A DNA stretch of 64,000 nt from Aphanothece sp. CMT-3BRIN-NPC111 (GCA_019359765.1 JAHHGU010000003.1:1-64000), one strand, 5' to 3'. Positions 16,494 to 25,778 are shown, counted from the stretch's first letter. Program-made: numbers and translations. The notes: generated by a model not told the origin, from the letters alone.

Positions 16494-19400
16494 TTACTCC
16501 CACAGCAGTACAGAAGGCAATTTTTCTGGATACGCCAAGCGAAGTAATTGGTAGCCAATACCAGATGTTCCCTGGAAGAAGCCAGGATTAAATACGGAAC
16601 TCGGTAAGTTGGCAAACAGCTGATACGCTCCGGTTCGTTTGGCTCTAGCAACTACATTCGTTGCGTTCTGGAGAGCAACATGCTGCCAATCTTGGCGAGA
16701 ATAACTTTGAGCCGCAACTAACATCACTTCAACTCGACCTAAATTTCCACAGCACAGATGGTCGAGAGTTTGCAAGCTATATTTCTGCGTAGTTTGCAGG
16801 GCAATTTCAATTTCTCGCTCTATTTCTGGTGTCTTCAAAATATCAAGGCTGCCCAAACGTGCTAAACCAACTCCAGCTGCACCATGACACCACTGAACAG
16901 GGAAAGCGGGTTTCCCTGTTTGTTCCACCCCCCGCAAGTTGGGCCAGTTGGCATGGGATTCAGAGAAAAGACTGCGCTCATACTCAATTCCCTCTAGAGC
17001 AGCTTCAAAGTAAGTCTGGTCTTGGGTAACTGTATAAAGTTGTAGCAAGGCGTAAGCGATTCCTGCTGCGCCGTGAGAAAACCCAGCCCAAGGCGTTTTA
17101 CCAGCGTGCTGCCAAGCTTTAGGAGCGCCTGCATGACTGACTTGATTGTTGAGTAAATGCTGTCCACAGGCAATAGCTTTTTCTATAACCTTCGCCTCAC
17201 CTGTTGCTTGATACAGAGCCAATAATCCCAAAATAGCTCCGGCTGAACCGCCGATGATATCAAATTGTTTATCCGTAGCAATCAGTTCTGGTGTGATCAA
17301 ATCGGCTAAAGTTTGAGCATCCTGCAATAGGGTTTTATCCTTTAAAAATTCGCTCACTTTGACCAAGGTATAGATTGTCGATCCCAGTCCCACCGCACCA
17401 CCAATTCCTGTGAATCTAGCAAATAGGTGCAGAGACTCCAAGTTTGATGTCTGCATCCGCCGACGCAAAGATTGCAACGCGCCTAACGCCAAATTGCGGA
17501 ATTTCGGTTCACCAACAACTTGATAAAGTGCTGCTAAAAACAGGGCAACGCCGCAACGTCCCTCATAAAGGTTATCGCTCAATACTTCCAGCTGAAAGCG
17601 CTCTGCTTCGGACACATAACCTAAGCCAATCCAGTTGATACTACCATCGGGGTCTTGAATGGCTCTAGTTTCTAGTTCAATTGCGATCGCCTTTGCTTCT
17701 GCAACCAGTTCCTCTACACTCAGCAATGGCAGTGTCTCTGCTTGCCATTTATCAATCTCCCCAGTTGAGCCTTGCGCTAACTTGGCATAGAAAGAGCCTT
17801 GGATAATTGCCACTTGTCGAGCCAAGTCGGTTTCATCCATGCCCCGCAATTGAGCCAGAGTTTCTTGGTAACTTGGTTGCTGGAAATAGCCGGGAATCGA
17901 TAGATTTTCTCCCACACTTAGGCGATCGCTGGCAGCACTGGCGCTAAAGTAAGGAATGTCTAATTGTTCTAGCGATCGCAGTTCCGCACTCAAGATAGAC
18001 CATGCACTCGGTTTTTCCTGAGCAACTAGAAAAGCACAACTAAGGCGATCCAGTTCAATACTATAGTCAACCCCGTGCTTCAGGTAGTCCGGCGACCAAG
18101 TTTTTTGTAAAATGATGCCGTAGATGCGGGTAGCGCGAAAAATAAAGCGTACCTGCTGTTCCTGCATCGCTGCTAGTGGGCTATCTGGAGCAACTAAGAC
18201 ATCTTTATGTGCCATCAAGAAGCGATACATCTGCTCGAATCCAGTAGCTATTTGTGCCTGATAATCGTTGGCAGAAAGAGCAATATCGCCTAAGCGGGGA
18301 ACATTTTTTTCAAGTGGGAATGTTACAGTCTCATACTGTAAATACATATCGTCAGTATTAATTGACCGCCAGCGAAGAACTTTGCGTGGAGATTGCTGGA
18401 TAGCTGTACTACCCAAACCGCTAAGATCGTAAGCAACGCGGTTATCGGCACTAAAATCCCAACGGGGTAATAGTCCTGTGCGTAGCACCGAGTTCCACAA
18501 CTGTTGCACCGCAATTGTCTCGACCTCTTCGGTATCGGGCAAGTCTTCCATCTGCTTAGGTTGATGATGGAGGAGGGTTTCCATATCAATCAACACCAAA
18601 TGTTCGCCACTAGCAATTAAATTTTCGTAGTGGCAATCAGTCGCTCTGAGTATGTAGAGTAAACACAGCAACATTCCCGAGCGCTGATAAAAACGTTGTG
18701 CTGCGGCTTCATCAACACAAGGTTGATGTTCGATATATTCCACCCAACCGTAATTTCCTTGGTTGAGAATCTGGATAACTTTAAAATCTAAAAGTTGGCT
18801 GTGCTGATTGCACCAGTCCAAAAATTTGTTAAAGGCAACCTCTAGTCCCAAATCTTTCGGTTTGTATACTAATTTGAGTCCCGAGTCAAATGCGAGGAAA
18901 ATGACGCTTCGCCCCTGATTGTGAGGATCGGAAAGTGAGCTTTTCACTTCGGTCACTTTGCCTAAAGCATCCGTAGTCAAGTTGGAGCCAAAAACTTGCT
19001 GAATTTTTTGCAGATCTTGAGCGAGGCGTTGGAGAAACTCCGCAGTATAGTCCACCCAGAAACTCACTACAGTTGCTAACAATCTACCAAGTACTGAATA
19101 CTTCTGGAAGAATGTTAACATCCCATCTTGCAGCAGTTGATTGACAAACTTGGTATATTGAGAATTATTACTTTTCTCCGTTCCCAGTCCCAACATCTTG
19201 AGCAAGTTTTGACCAGCAGTGCGAACTTGGGAGAATTCAAAATCTAGTGTCTTGGTGCTAATTTTTGCGAGTTGTTGCAGCAGGCTGCGCTCTAGAGAAC
19301 TGTAAGCTGCTTCTGAGAGAATAGATAGAGGAAGGCAATTGTCAGTAAGTTGAACCGAACCTAAGCGAGTCAGTAATTGCAGCCTGGCAACCTTGATTGC

Positions 19401-19811
19401 AGGTAAGAGGATATCCTCAAAAGGAACTGGATTTTCTCGATCGGTTGGTAAAAAAGATTCAGTTTCAGGAGTGAATTCTGTAGCTATTTGAATAATTTGT
19501 TGCAGGGTTTCTGCCCATTCCGGCAAAGGCTGTTCTTCAGCTAGCTGCACCGTACCCAAGCGAGGGCGAATCGCATCCAGGTCTAACCCCTCCCACCGCC
19601 AGCGTTTCTGTAATGTGTCCCAGTTACCTTGTGCCGTGACTTGACACCAACGATCGAGGCGACGATTGATGTCTGGATCGTTTGCCTGGTTAGAATTAAT
19701 AATGAAGCGCTTTGCATCCAGGCGTTCCCAGAAAAAGCTAGCATTGGCAACGATAATATTTAAGTTGGCTGAAGTAACCTGCTTAGAAGATTCAACAAGT
19801 AGTTGGCGCAT
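16494..19811 (-). CDS. lanM: class II lanthipeptide synthetase LanM, CCG-type
   Basis: A bifunctional enzyme that phosphorylates and eliminates Ser/Thr of a precursor peptide, then cyclises Cys onto the dehydro residues. The N-terminal dehydratase domain contains LVYKPKD (about 315-320), TDCHYENL with D392, H394 and N397, and IDMETLL with D409 and E411. The C-terminal LanC-like cyclase has LYEGRCGVALFLAAL, WCHGAAGVG with C975 and LCCGNLG with C1020-C1021. The adjacent Cys pair replaces the usual Cys-His, giving a three-Cys zinc site as in ProcM, the substrate-tolerant prochlorosin enzyme. I take the ATG at 19811 (1105 residues). The frame could extend 23 codons to a TTG, but MRQLL fits a normal N-terminus. 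The precursor gene lies 397 bp upstream on the same strand. No transporter or LanT peptidase is in view. Confidence 0.92.
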   Translation of the reverse strand: MRQLLVESSKQVTSANLNIIVANASFFWERLDAKRFIINSNQANDPDINRRLDRWCQVTAQGNWDTLQKRWRWEGLDLDAIRPRLGTVQLAEEQPLPEWAETLQQIIQIATEFTPETESFLPTDRENPVPFEDILLPAIKVARLQLLTRLGSVQLTDNCLPLSILSEAAYSSLERSLLQQLAKISTKTLDFEFSQVRTAGQNLLKMLGLGTEKSNNSQYTKFVNQLLQDGMLTFFQKYSVLGRLLATVVSFWVDYTAEFLQRLAQDLQKIQQVFGSNLTTDALGKVTEVKSSLSDPHNQGRSVIFLAFDSGLKLVYKPKDLGLEVAFNKFLDWCNQHSQLLDFKVIQILNQGNYGWVEYIEHQPCVDEAAAQRFYQRSGMLLCLLYILRATDCHYENLIASGEHLVLIDMETLLHHQPKQMEDLPDTEEVETIAVQQLWNSVLRTGLLPRWDFSADNRVAYDLSGLGSTAIQQSPRKVLRWRSINTDDMYLQYETVTFPLEKNVPRLGDIALSANDYQAQIATGFEQMYRFLMAHKDVLVAPDSPLAAMQEQQVRFIFRATRIYGIILQKTWSPDYLKHGVDYSIELDRLSCAFLVAQEKPSAWSILSAELRSLEQLDIPYFSASAASDRLSVGENLSIPGYFQQPSYQETLAQLRGMDETDLARQVAIIQGSFYAKLAQGSTGEIDKWQAETLPLLSVEELVAEAKAIAIELETRAIQDPDGSINWIGLGYVSEAERFQLEVLSDNLYEGRCGVALFLAALYQVVGEPKFRNLALGALQSLRRRMQTSNLESLHLFARFTGIGGAVGLGSTIYTLVKVSEFLKDKTLLQDAQTLADLITPELIATDKQFDIIGGSAGAILGLLALYQATGEAKVIEKAIACGQHLLNNQVSHAGAPKAWQHAGKTPWAGFSHGAAGIAYALLQLYTVTQDQTYFEAALEGIEYERSLFSESHANWPNLRGVEQTGKPAFPVQWCHGAAGVGLARLGSLDILKTPEIEREIEIALQTTQKYSLQTLDHLCCGNLGRVEVMLVAAQSYSRQDWQHVALQNATNVVARAKRTGAYQLFANLPSSVFNPGFFQGTSGIGYQLLRLAYPEKLPSVLLWE

Positions 19812-20108
19812 GGTGATATTTCTAATGATTGAGTTACACAAGGGCAAAATGACTAATGCTGTTAAGTCGCTACCCTCCAATTCGTAATTGATACCCCATA
19901 GATAAATCGTCGTGATTGAATATTGAGACCAAGCATTTTCTGGTTTTTCATCAATAAATTTAGGGGCTTGAGACCGTTTGGGAATTAATTACGAATTACG
20001 AACTACGAATTACGAATTATTTTGGTCAGGTTGGTTTAGTTTAATAAATGCCTATAAGCAAAAAGAGAGTTTTAGATTCAGATATCAACCGAAGATTCAT
20101 GTAAAAGT

Positions 20109-20138
20109 GCTACTCGACCCACAGCTAGGTCGAGTAGC
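20109..20138 (-). terminator. stem-loop between precursor gene and lanM
   Basis: gctactcgacc (20109-20119) is the exact reverse complement of ggtcgagtagc (20128-20138), with an 8-nt loop. Read on the minus strand, a short T-run (acttttac) follows. A partial terminator here would make far more precursor than enzyme, as is common in lanthipeptide operons. Left of it (19980-20020) is a run of AATTACG heptamers. Confidence 0.6.
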
Positions 20139-20208
20139 TGAAAACTTGGTTTGGCTAAATACTATGACTTAAGCCATCAAGTTTTGAAATTGCCAAAACT
20201 CAGATGAA

Positions 20209-20496
20209 TTAGCAGTTGTCTACACTGTTAGGACACTTGTAGCAACTCCAAGCTTCCGTCACTCGCGGTAGACCGCCGCTGACTGCGAGTAAATCTTTAT
20301 CACTCAGTTCGTCAGGTTCTACAGAAGCTAGCTCGGCCAGTGCTTGAGAAACCGCTTCTGTTGTGAAGTTATAGCCTTTCTCTGCACCAGCAGCGACAAT
20401 CAAGTTGATGGCATCTGTTAAGTGAGTGGCTTCTTTAACTTGCTGTTGCAGTTCAGCATTGGCGAGCACTTCTTTGATTTGTTGTAGCATGGTCAT
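20209..20496 (-). CDS. lanA: lanthipeptide precursor with Nif11-type leader
   Basis: A 95-residue peptide. Residues 1-75 form a Nif11-like leader (helical N-terminus, AAGAEKGYNFTTEAVSQAL, then ELSDKDLLAVSGG) ending in a double-glycine processing site at 74-75. The 20-residue core starts LPRVTEAW and continues SCYKCPNSVDNC. It has Thr80, Ser84 and Ser91 for dehydration and Cys85, Cys88 and Cys95 as thioether donors, so up to three rings are possible. It is the natural substrate of the LanM encoded downstream on the same strand. Start choice: AAGGAG is only 3 nt before the first ATG (20496) but 9 nt before the second (20490, MLQQIKEV), so the second may be used. Confidence 0.9.
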   Translation of the reverse strand: MTMLQQIKEVLANAELQQQVKEATHLTDAINLIVAAGAEKGYNFTTEAVSQALAELASVEPDELSDKDLLAVSGGLPRVTEAWSCYKCPNSVDNC

Positions 20497-20719
20497 AGTC
20501 TCCTTTTTGGCTTACTTAGGAATTAGGTACGTTTCAATTGGTGGAAGTTTACAGCAAAGAATTTACGTTTGTTCACTAACGTGTTCTCTACTGAACTGTT
20601 TTTGAGTTGAGCAAGCGTTGGGAAATCATATATCCGTCTTCCCTGCTGCCTCTACCTCCACATGAAAGTGTGGAGCAACTTAACTATAAACACACATACG
20701 AACGGCACCTTTCCGGATT

Positions 20720-20789
20720 CAATTGCCAAAATCTAGATTAATTAGCTGTTGTCAACACTGTTAAGACATTTGTAGCAACTCCAAGCTCA
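20720..20789 (-). pseudogene. decayed second lanthipeptide core
   Basis: These 70 bases align with the 3' end of the intact precursor (about 20187-20255), including sequence beyond the stop codon. Read on the minus strand they encode AWSCYKCLNSVDNS and a stop. This differs from the intact core by P to L and by replacement of the last Cys with Ser. An in-frame TGA (20787-20789) directly precedes the alanine codon and no Nif11 leader follows upstream. The rest of the 20497-21063 gap holds a small hairpin (20656-20675), the palindromic repeat listed next and no gene. Confidence 0.75.
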
Positions 20790-20857
20790 GTGCTGACGCA
20801 AGTACGCTATATGTAGCGCCTCTGCGTAATTCCTGCATAATACAAGCCAATCGGCTT

Positions 20858-20921
20858 GTAGGGGTGGGTTTAACAAAGATATTGTTGTAATTCTGATTTT
20901 ATCTATAGACCCGCGCCTTAT
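20858..20921. repeat. imperfect palindromic repeat, second copy
   Basis: gtaggggtgggttt and agacccgcgcctta form imperfect arms around about 36 nt. The arms resemble those at 10122-10187. It lies upstream of the prolyl oligopeptidase gene and encodes nothing. Confidence 0.4.
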
Positions 20922-21063
20922 GAATATTGTGGTTGATCGACCGGACATAATATATATAGCCGTCGCCATCATGGCTCTTGACAATCAACCTAGCCTCCAT
21001 ACACCCAGATCTGTTGCTATAACTGCCTAATTGCTAACTGCTAATTGCTATAATTTCCCACCC

Positions 21064-23169
21064 ATGTCACATCCAAAGCAACCCCTCGTCTACCCATCCA
21101 GCCACCAGGTCGATCAAATTGATGATTACCACGGCATTAAGGTAAAAGATCCGTACCAATGGCTAGAAGATCCAGACTCGGAAGAGACAAAGGTTTGGGT
21201 TGAGGCACAGAACCAAGTCACTTTTGACTACCTCAACGAAATTCCAGTTCGCGAAAAAATATTACAGCGTCTGACTCAGCTGTGGGATTATGAAAAGTTT
21301 GGGATTCCTTTTAAAGAGGGCGATCGCTACTTTTACTTTAAAAACGATGGTCTTCAGAACCAGTCTGTGCTTTACACTCTCACCTCCCTGGATGCAGAGC
21401 CAAGGGTTCTGCTTGACCCTAACAAGCTTTCAGAAGATGGCACTGTTGCCTTATCTGGTTTGGCAATTAGTGAAGATGGAAAGCTCATGGCCTATGGTCT
21501 CTCCAACTCTGGATCTGACTGGCAAGAGTGGAAGGTGCGCGATGTGGAAACAGGCGCAGACCTCTCAGACAATCTGAAGTGGATTAAGTTTTCTGGCGCT
21601 TCCTGGACTCAGGATACGCAAGGCTTTTTCTACAGTCGCTATGATGAGCCGAACGAGACAACTCAATTCGAGGACACTAATTACTTTCAGAAACTTTTTT
21701 ACCATCGGCTGGGAACGCCCCAGTCTGAGGATACCTTAATTTATCACCGCCCCGACCAGAAAGAATGGGGCTTCAGTGGCGGCGTTAGCGAGGATGGTCG
21801 CTATCTGATTATTAGTGTGTGGCAGGGGAGCGACCCGAAAAACTTAGTGTTTTATAAGGACTTGAATGACCCTGCTGCTCAGGTTGTAGAACTAATTAAT
21901 GAGTTCGAGGCTAGCTATAGCTTTATTGACAATGATGGCTCAGTCTTCTGGTTCCGCGCTGACCTAGATGCTCCACGCGGTCGGGTGATTGCTATTGATA
22001 CCCGCAACCCAAACCGAGACCAGTGGCAAGAAATCATCCCCCAAGTAGATGAAACCTTAGAAGGCGTCAGTCTGCTCAACAACCAATTTGTCGCTGAGTA
22101 CCTGAAAGAGGCTCACACTCAGATTAAAATCTTTGACCTCACGGGCGCACTTGTGCGAGAGGTGGAATTACCAGGGATTGGTTCAGCAGGTGGTTTTGGT
22201 GGTAAGCGTCACGACACAGAAACCTTCTATAGTTTCACCAGTTTCACTACTCCCGCGACTATCTACCACTACGACATGGTAAGCGGTGAAAGTACCCTCT
22301 TCCGCCAGCCGCAGGTGGGTTTCAACCCAGCTGATTACGAGACAAAGCAGGTTTTCTACAGCAGCAAAGACGGCACTCAAGTGCCAATGTTTATCACCTA
22401 CAAAAAGGGGTTGCAGTTAGAGGGGAATAACCCCACTTACCTCTATGGCTATGGTGGTTTCAACGTCTCCATCACACCTAGCTTTTCCGTTGGCCTTTTG
22501 GTGTGGATGGAGATGGGGGGTGTCTATGCAGTTGCCAATCTGCGCGGCGGTGGCGAGTATGGTGAAGAGTGGCACCAGGCAGGGACTAAATTAAACAAGC
22601 AGAATGTATTTGATGATTTCATTGCCGCCGCTGAGTGGTTGATTGCTAACCGGTACACCTCTCCAGCAAAACTGGCTATCGGCGGCGGTAGCAATGGGGG
22701 TTTGTTAGTTGGTGCCTGTATGACGCAACGCCCTGATTTATTTGGTGCGGCGCTGCCAGCAGTGGGCGTTATGGATATGCTGCGCTTTCATAAATTTACA
22801 ATTGGCTGGGCTTGGACTTCTGATTATGGTTCTCCTGAGAATCCAGAAGAATTTAAAGCCCTCTATGCATATTCTCCATTGCACAACCTCAAACCTGGGA
22901 CTTCTTACCCAGCCACGCTAATTACCACCGCTGACCATGACGATCGCGTAGTGCCTGCTCATAGTTTCAAATTTGCAGCAGCTTTGCAACAGGCTCATGC
23001 GGGCGAAAAGCCAGTTTTAATCAGAATTGAGACGAAGGCTGGGCATGGTGCTGGGAAGCCGACGACTAAGATTCTTGAGGAGATTGCAGACAGGTGGGCT
23101 TTTTTAGTGCGATCGCTCGATATTAATGTGCTTATCGCCAGCAGCTATAACAACCGCCAAGGCGGTTAA
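21064..23169 (+). CDS. prolyl oligopeptidase (S9A family)
   Basis: A serine peptidase that cleaves after proline in short peptides. An N-terminal beta-propeller (about residues 70-410) gates the active site, and an alpha/beta-hydrolase domain carries the triad. S543 is in GGGSNGG, the Asp is in DHDDRVV and H661 is in KAGHGAG. The family N-terminus PLVYP..HQVDQIDDYHGIKVKDPYQWLED is present. I use the ATG at 21064 (701 residues): the longer frame begins at a TTG within repeat sequence. No signal peptide is visible, so it is likely cytoplasmic. Its position beside the lanthipeptide locus is suggestive only, because the Nif11 precursor has a double-Gly site that this enzyme would not cut. Confidence 0.93.
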   Translation: MSHPKQPLVYPSSHQVDQIDDYHGIKVKDPYQWLEDPDSEETKVWVEAQNQVTFDYLNEIPVREKILQRLTQLWDYEKFGIPFKEGDRYFYFKNDGLQNQSVLYTLTSLDAEPRVLLDPNKLSEDGTVALSGLAISEDGKLMAYGLSNSGSDWQEWKVRDVETGADLSDNLKWIKFSGASWTQDTQGFFYSRYDEPNETTQFEDTNYFQKLFYHRLGTPQSEDTLIYHRPDQKEWGFSGGVSEDGRYLIISVWQGSDPKNLVFYKDLNDPAAQVVELINEFEASYSFIDNDGSVFWFRADLDAPRGRVIAIDTRNPNRDQWQEIIPQVDETLEGVSLLNNQFVAEYLKEAHTQIKIFDLTGALVREVELPGIGSAGGFGGKRHDTETFYSFTSFTTPATIYHYDMVSGESTLFRQPQVGFNPADYETKQVFYSSKDGTQVPMFITYKKGLQLEGNNPTYLYGYGGFNVSITPSFSVGLLVWMEMGGVYAVANLRGGGEYGEEWHQAGTKLNKQNVFDDFIAAAEWLIANRYTSPAKLAIGGGSNGGLLVGACMTQRPDLFGAALPAVGVMDMLRFHKFTIGWAWTSDYGSPENPEEFKALYAYSPLHNLKPGTSYPATLITTADHDDRVVPAHSFKFAAALQQAHAGEKPVLIRIETKAGHGAGKPTTKILEEIADRWAFLVRSLDINVLIASSYNNRQGG

Positions 23170-23198
23170 GCCATAAACTGAAAGTAGACATTGATCTT

Positions 23199-23217
23199 GC
23201 TCCGGCACAGCCGGAGC
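23199..23217. terminator. perfect 8-bp hairpin
   Basis: gctccggc, loop aca, gccggagc. It sits 29 bp after the prolyl oligopeptidase stop and just before an IS630-type remnant. It may be that gene's terminator without a T-run, or part of the element's end. Confidence 0.4.
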
Positions 23218-23224
23218 GAAACCC

Positions 23225-23323
23225 ATGCCCAAACCCTATAGTTACGACCTCCGTGAGAAGGTAATCCAAGCAATCTTGCTTGATGGCTTAAAGATTAATG
23301 AAGCCAGCCTGATATTTAGCCTT
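23225..23323 (+). pseudogene. IS630-family transposase N-terminal fragment
   Basis: The start MPKPYSYDLREKVIQAI..DGLKINEAS matches the helix-turn-helix opening of cyanobacterial IS630-type transposases. After about 33 residues the similarity stops. The frame then runs into sequence overlapping the 3' end of the ATPase gene on the other strand and ends at 23413. No catalytic DDE domain remains. Confidence 0.65.
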
Positions 23324-23358
23324 AAGTTACAACATTGCAAAGGGCATTTCTCAAGGAT

Positions 23359-24624
23359 TTATGTATTATCTATTTCCTGCCAAAACCAAGTTGGATTACC
23401 ATATCGGCGGTAGAACAAAAATTCTCTATCTACTAATTGAACAGTTTTAGAATTAGGATTGTATGAAATGATTAGTGGTGAGATACTACGGTCTTCCTGA
23501 AGCTTATTTAATCTATTCAAAGCCGCAGATAAATCTGAAGATCTAATTTTGGGTTCTGATTTATTAATTCGCTCAAATATAACATCACGATGTAAACTAT
23601 TATAAAGTTCTGTATCTGATGCTTCAACACAGACACGAATAATTCGTTCATATACCTTTAGCTCACTTGCTCCTGAACCTCTAAAACCACGGCTAACTGC
23701 CTCACTAAACTGACGGTAACGGACGGATTCTTCATTGCAAATAGCTGTTCGACATCTATATAGCCCGTCTAAGTCTGTAATAGTCTTTTTCTTAAGTTGA
23801 GTTTCAAGGATATTAATTTCAAAACAATATTTTTCAGCTATTCTTTGCAATAAACCAACATTTTGATTGACGTCATTAAGTATGCCAAATTTTATACCTT
23901 CATAAAATGAAATATTTAATGCTTGTTCGCCTTTTTCAAGAACTTGTGTTAATTCTTCATCAGTCCATCTGACATCAATTTCTGCGACACGACCACTTAA
24001 ATCACCATTGTAATAAATTAGAAGATTTTGTTCTGCCCATATTCCAATAATCATAAAGAATATAGACCTATCCCAAAAAGCTTTTAAATCGAAAGCTAAT
24101 TGCTTCTTTTCTTCTTCAGGCAAATAATGAAAATCTTCTATAATAACTCTCTTTTTAGATATCTTAATCTGTTCAGCAATATACTCAAGGCTATCAGAAT
24201 TTATTCCAACTGGTTCATATACCATTTCTGAGTTGTTTTCAATATTCCCGCCTATTTCTATTTCCCCAGAGCTAGCCCCTATGAAGGGTAAGTTAATTCC
24301 GGCACCAGCTTTTGCTTTAGATTCTAAAGCAGAATTTAGGTTTTTGGTAATTTCTGTTGGTATATTAGTTCCTACTTGTCTTAATATCTCAATATATATT
24401 TTTTCAACATTTGATTCAGAACGGCATTGGACAGTAATGGACTCAGTATCTTACAAATTTTTTTTACGAAGAATTGTTTTTCCTTGCTTTGATGCACCAT
24501 GAATAACGATATGTTGATCACATCCCAGTAAGTAAATAAATTTTTGATCCAAGCTGGCGCGGTCTACATATGTATATTTTGGTACAGATGTAGCTATTCC
24601 AAAAACTTCATTAAGCCGAGGCAT
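23359..24624 (-). pseudogene. P-loop ATPase gene interrupted by one in-frame stop
   Basis: From the ATG at 24624 one minus-strand frame runs to 23359 and would encode 421 codons, except for a single TAA at 24451-24453 (codon 58). Before it, MPRLNEVFGI to IHGASKQGKTIL contains a Walker A motif (GASKQGKT, residues 43-50). After it the same frame continues smoothly (DTESITVQC and on), with a Walker B-like segment KRVIIEDFHYL. The domain resembles AAA/STAND-type NTPases of accessory regions, but I cannot name the family. With no frameshift, this looks like a point nonsense mutation, or a sequencing error. Base composition is more A/T-rich than neighbouring genes, consistent with transfer. The 288-codon downstream part has its own ATG at 24225. 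Confidence 0.7.
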
Positions 24625-24731
24625 ATATCGTTACTCCAAAATAATTTTTATCCATTCGTTAATAAGAGCTAATATATATTATTTCAGTCGCTCAACGCTA
24701 ATTGCTATGCTAGGATAATTTTGTATAGAAT

Positions 24732-24828
24732 CGATTGGGAGGTTGCTTGTGCGAGTAATAGACCGTTGCCATAGTAACCTATCGCTAAAATAATATATTG
24801 TAACTAGGCAGATAGACCAATAATCGAC
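24732..24828 (-). pseudogene. degenerate fragment of a thiO-like 3' end
   Basis: About 97 bases align base for base, with many substitutions and a 1-base gap, to 25971-26070 inside the intact thiO gene. Shared stretches include ggttgct, agtaata, ccaataat and gggcagat versus taggcagat. The orientation is the same as thiO. The remainder of this gap (24625-25106) holds A/T-rich sequence with nothing I can support. Confidence 0.6.
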
Positions 24829-25106
24829 TTTTTGGATACGTTCCTAAGCCAGCCAATTAGCTGCTATCTGTTCAGCCTAGGGCTTACGCAACTGGTTCAA
24901 GAGTTATTGGGTTCAAAAAAATTCTTAAAAAAATCTTAATCTGGTTTTTTAGAACGCAGGTGTAGGCTAAGCGCTGGCGCAGCTACCGCTGATAAACGCA
25001 GATGATTTACATGATTTATCGACTTTTGTAAGATGTGTAAAGGGGAAGGGAAAGGGGGCAAAATAGGTTTCCCCCTTACTAAACCCTTATCCACAGCCTT
25101 TTAGAC

Positions 25107-25670
25107 TTAAGCAGCTTGGTCAGAAGGATTCAGGGCAGAACGCGCATTCAACGACAGCATCACCCGTGAAATTCCGGTAAATAAGACGCTGACACCAACC
25201 AACGTCCCGATCAGCCAGGGGGCATTGAAGGGCCACTGGAACCAAACCATTCCGCCCAGCACCAGGGTAACTATGCCGTTCACCAGTGACCATGTCCAGT
25301 TTTGTTGCGGACGCAACCGGAATGCCAAGATTAGCTCGAACACGCCTTCAGTTAACAAAAAACCACCAAGCAACAAGGTCAGTGTGAGGATACCTGTTAA
25401 GGGGTAAACAAACAGCATTACGCCTGTCGCCACGTAGAGGACGCCCAATAACAGCTTCCAAACTAAGCCTCCTTCATTGCGGGTTTGAAACCCATAGACC
25501 AGCTTGGCAGCGCCAGCAGAAGCAAGAATCAAAGCAAACCACGTCTCAGCGAAGATTGTCGAGACCGCCGGTTGAGCGATCGCCACGATCCCTAAAATAA
25601 TCAGCAGAGCGCCCATTATGAGCGAGCCTTTGCTATTTTTGTTGATGTCAGTAGAAACATCGGTTGTCAT
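25107..25670 (-). CDS. HdeD-family (DUF308) membrane protein
   Basis: 187 residues with about six closely spaced membrane segments (for example LIMGALLIILGIVAIAQP and LLLGGFLLTEGVFELI), the internal three-helix duplication pattern of DUF308/HdeD proteins. E. coli HdeD is linked to acid resistance at high cell density. The function in cyanobacteria is not established. The N-terminus is polar and cytoplasmic. A direct repeat upstream (25742-25778) may serve in regulation. Confidence 0.85.
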   Translation of the reverse strand: MTTDVSTDINKNSKGSLIMGALLIILGIVAIAQPAVSTIFAETWFALILASAGAAKLVYGFQTRNEGGLVWKLLLGVLYVATGVMLFVYPLTGILTLTLLLGGFLLTEGVFELILAFRLRPQQNWTWSLVNGIVTLVLGGMVWFQWPFNAPWLIGTLVGVSVLFTGISRVMLSLNARSALNPSDQAA

Positions 25671-25741
25671 AAAAGTTTTTTCCCTTACTAGAGTGAGCTA
25701 TACGATCAGGCTAAAGAATCTCTTAAGAACTGGGTAGAACC

Positions 25742-25778
25742 CTAAGGTAGACCCTGCCTGAATATGCTCTAAGGTAGA
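25742..25778. repeat. direct repeat upstream of the HdeD-like gene
   Basis: ctaaggtaga occurs at 25742-25751 and again at 25769-25778, a 27-bp period, 70-110 bp upstream of the start codon. It is a possible tandem regulator-binding site. Confidence 0.3.

Noticed and set aside
19812..19880. N-terminal extension of LanM
   Set aside because: Begins at a TTG; the added residues are not expected in LanM. The ATG at 19811 is preferred, though its ribosome site is weak.
21031..21063. N-terminal extension of the prolyl oligopeptidase
   Set aside because: Begins at a TTG inside a TTAGCAATTAGC-type repeat. The family N-terminus starts at the ATG 21064.
24233..24502. 89-codon plus-strand frame
   Set aside because: Antisense to the interrupted ATPase gene, whose opposite frame has clear motifs.
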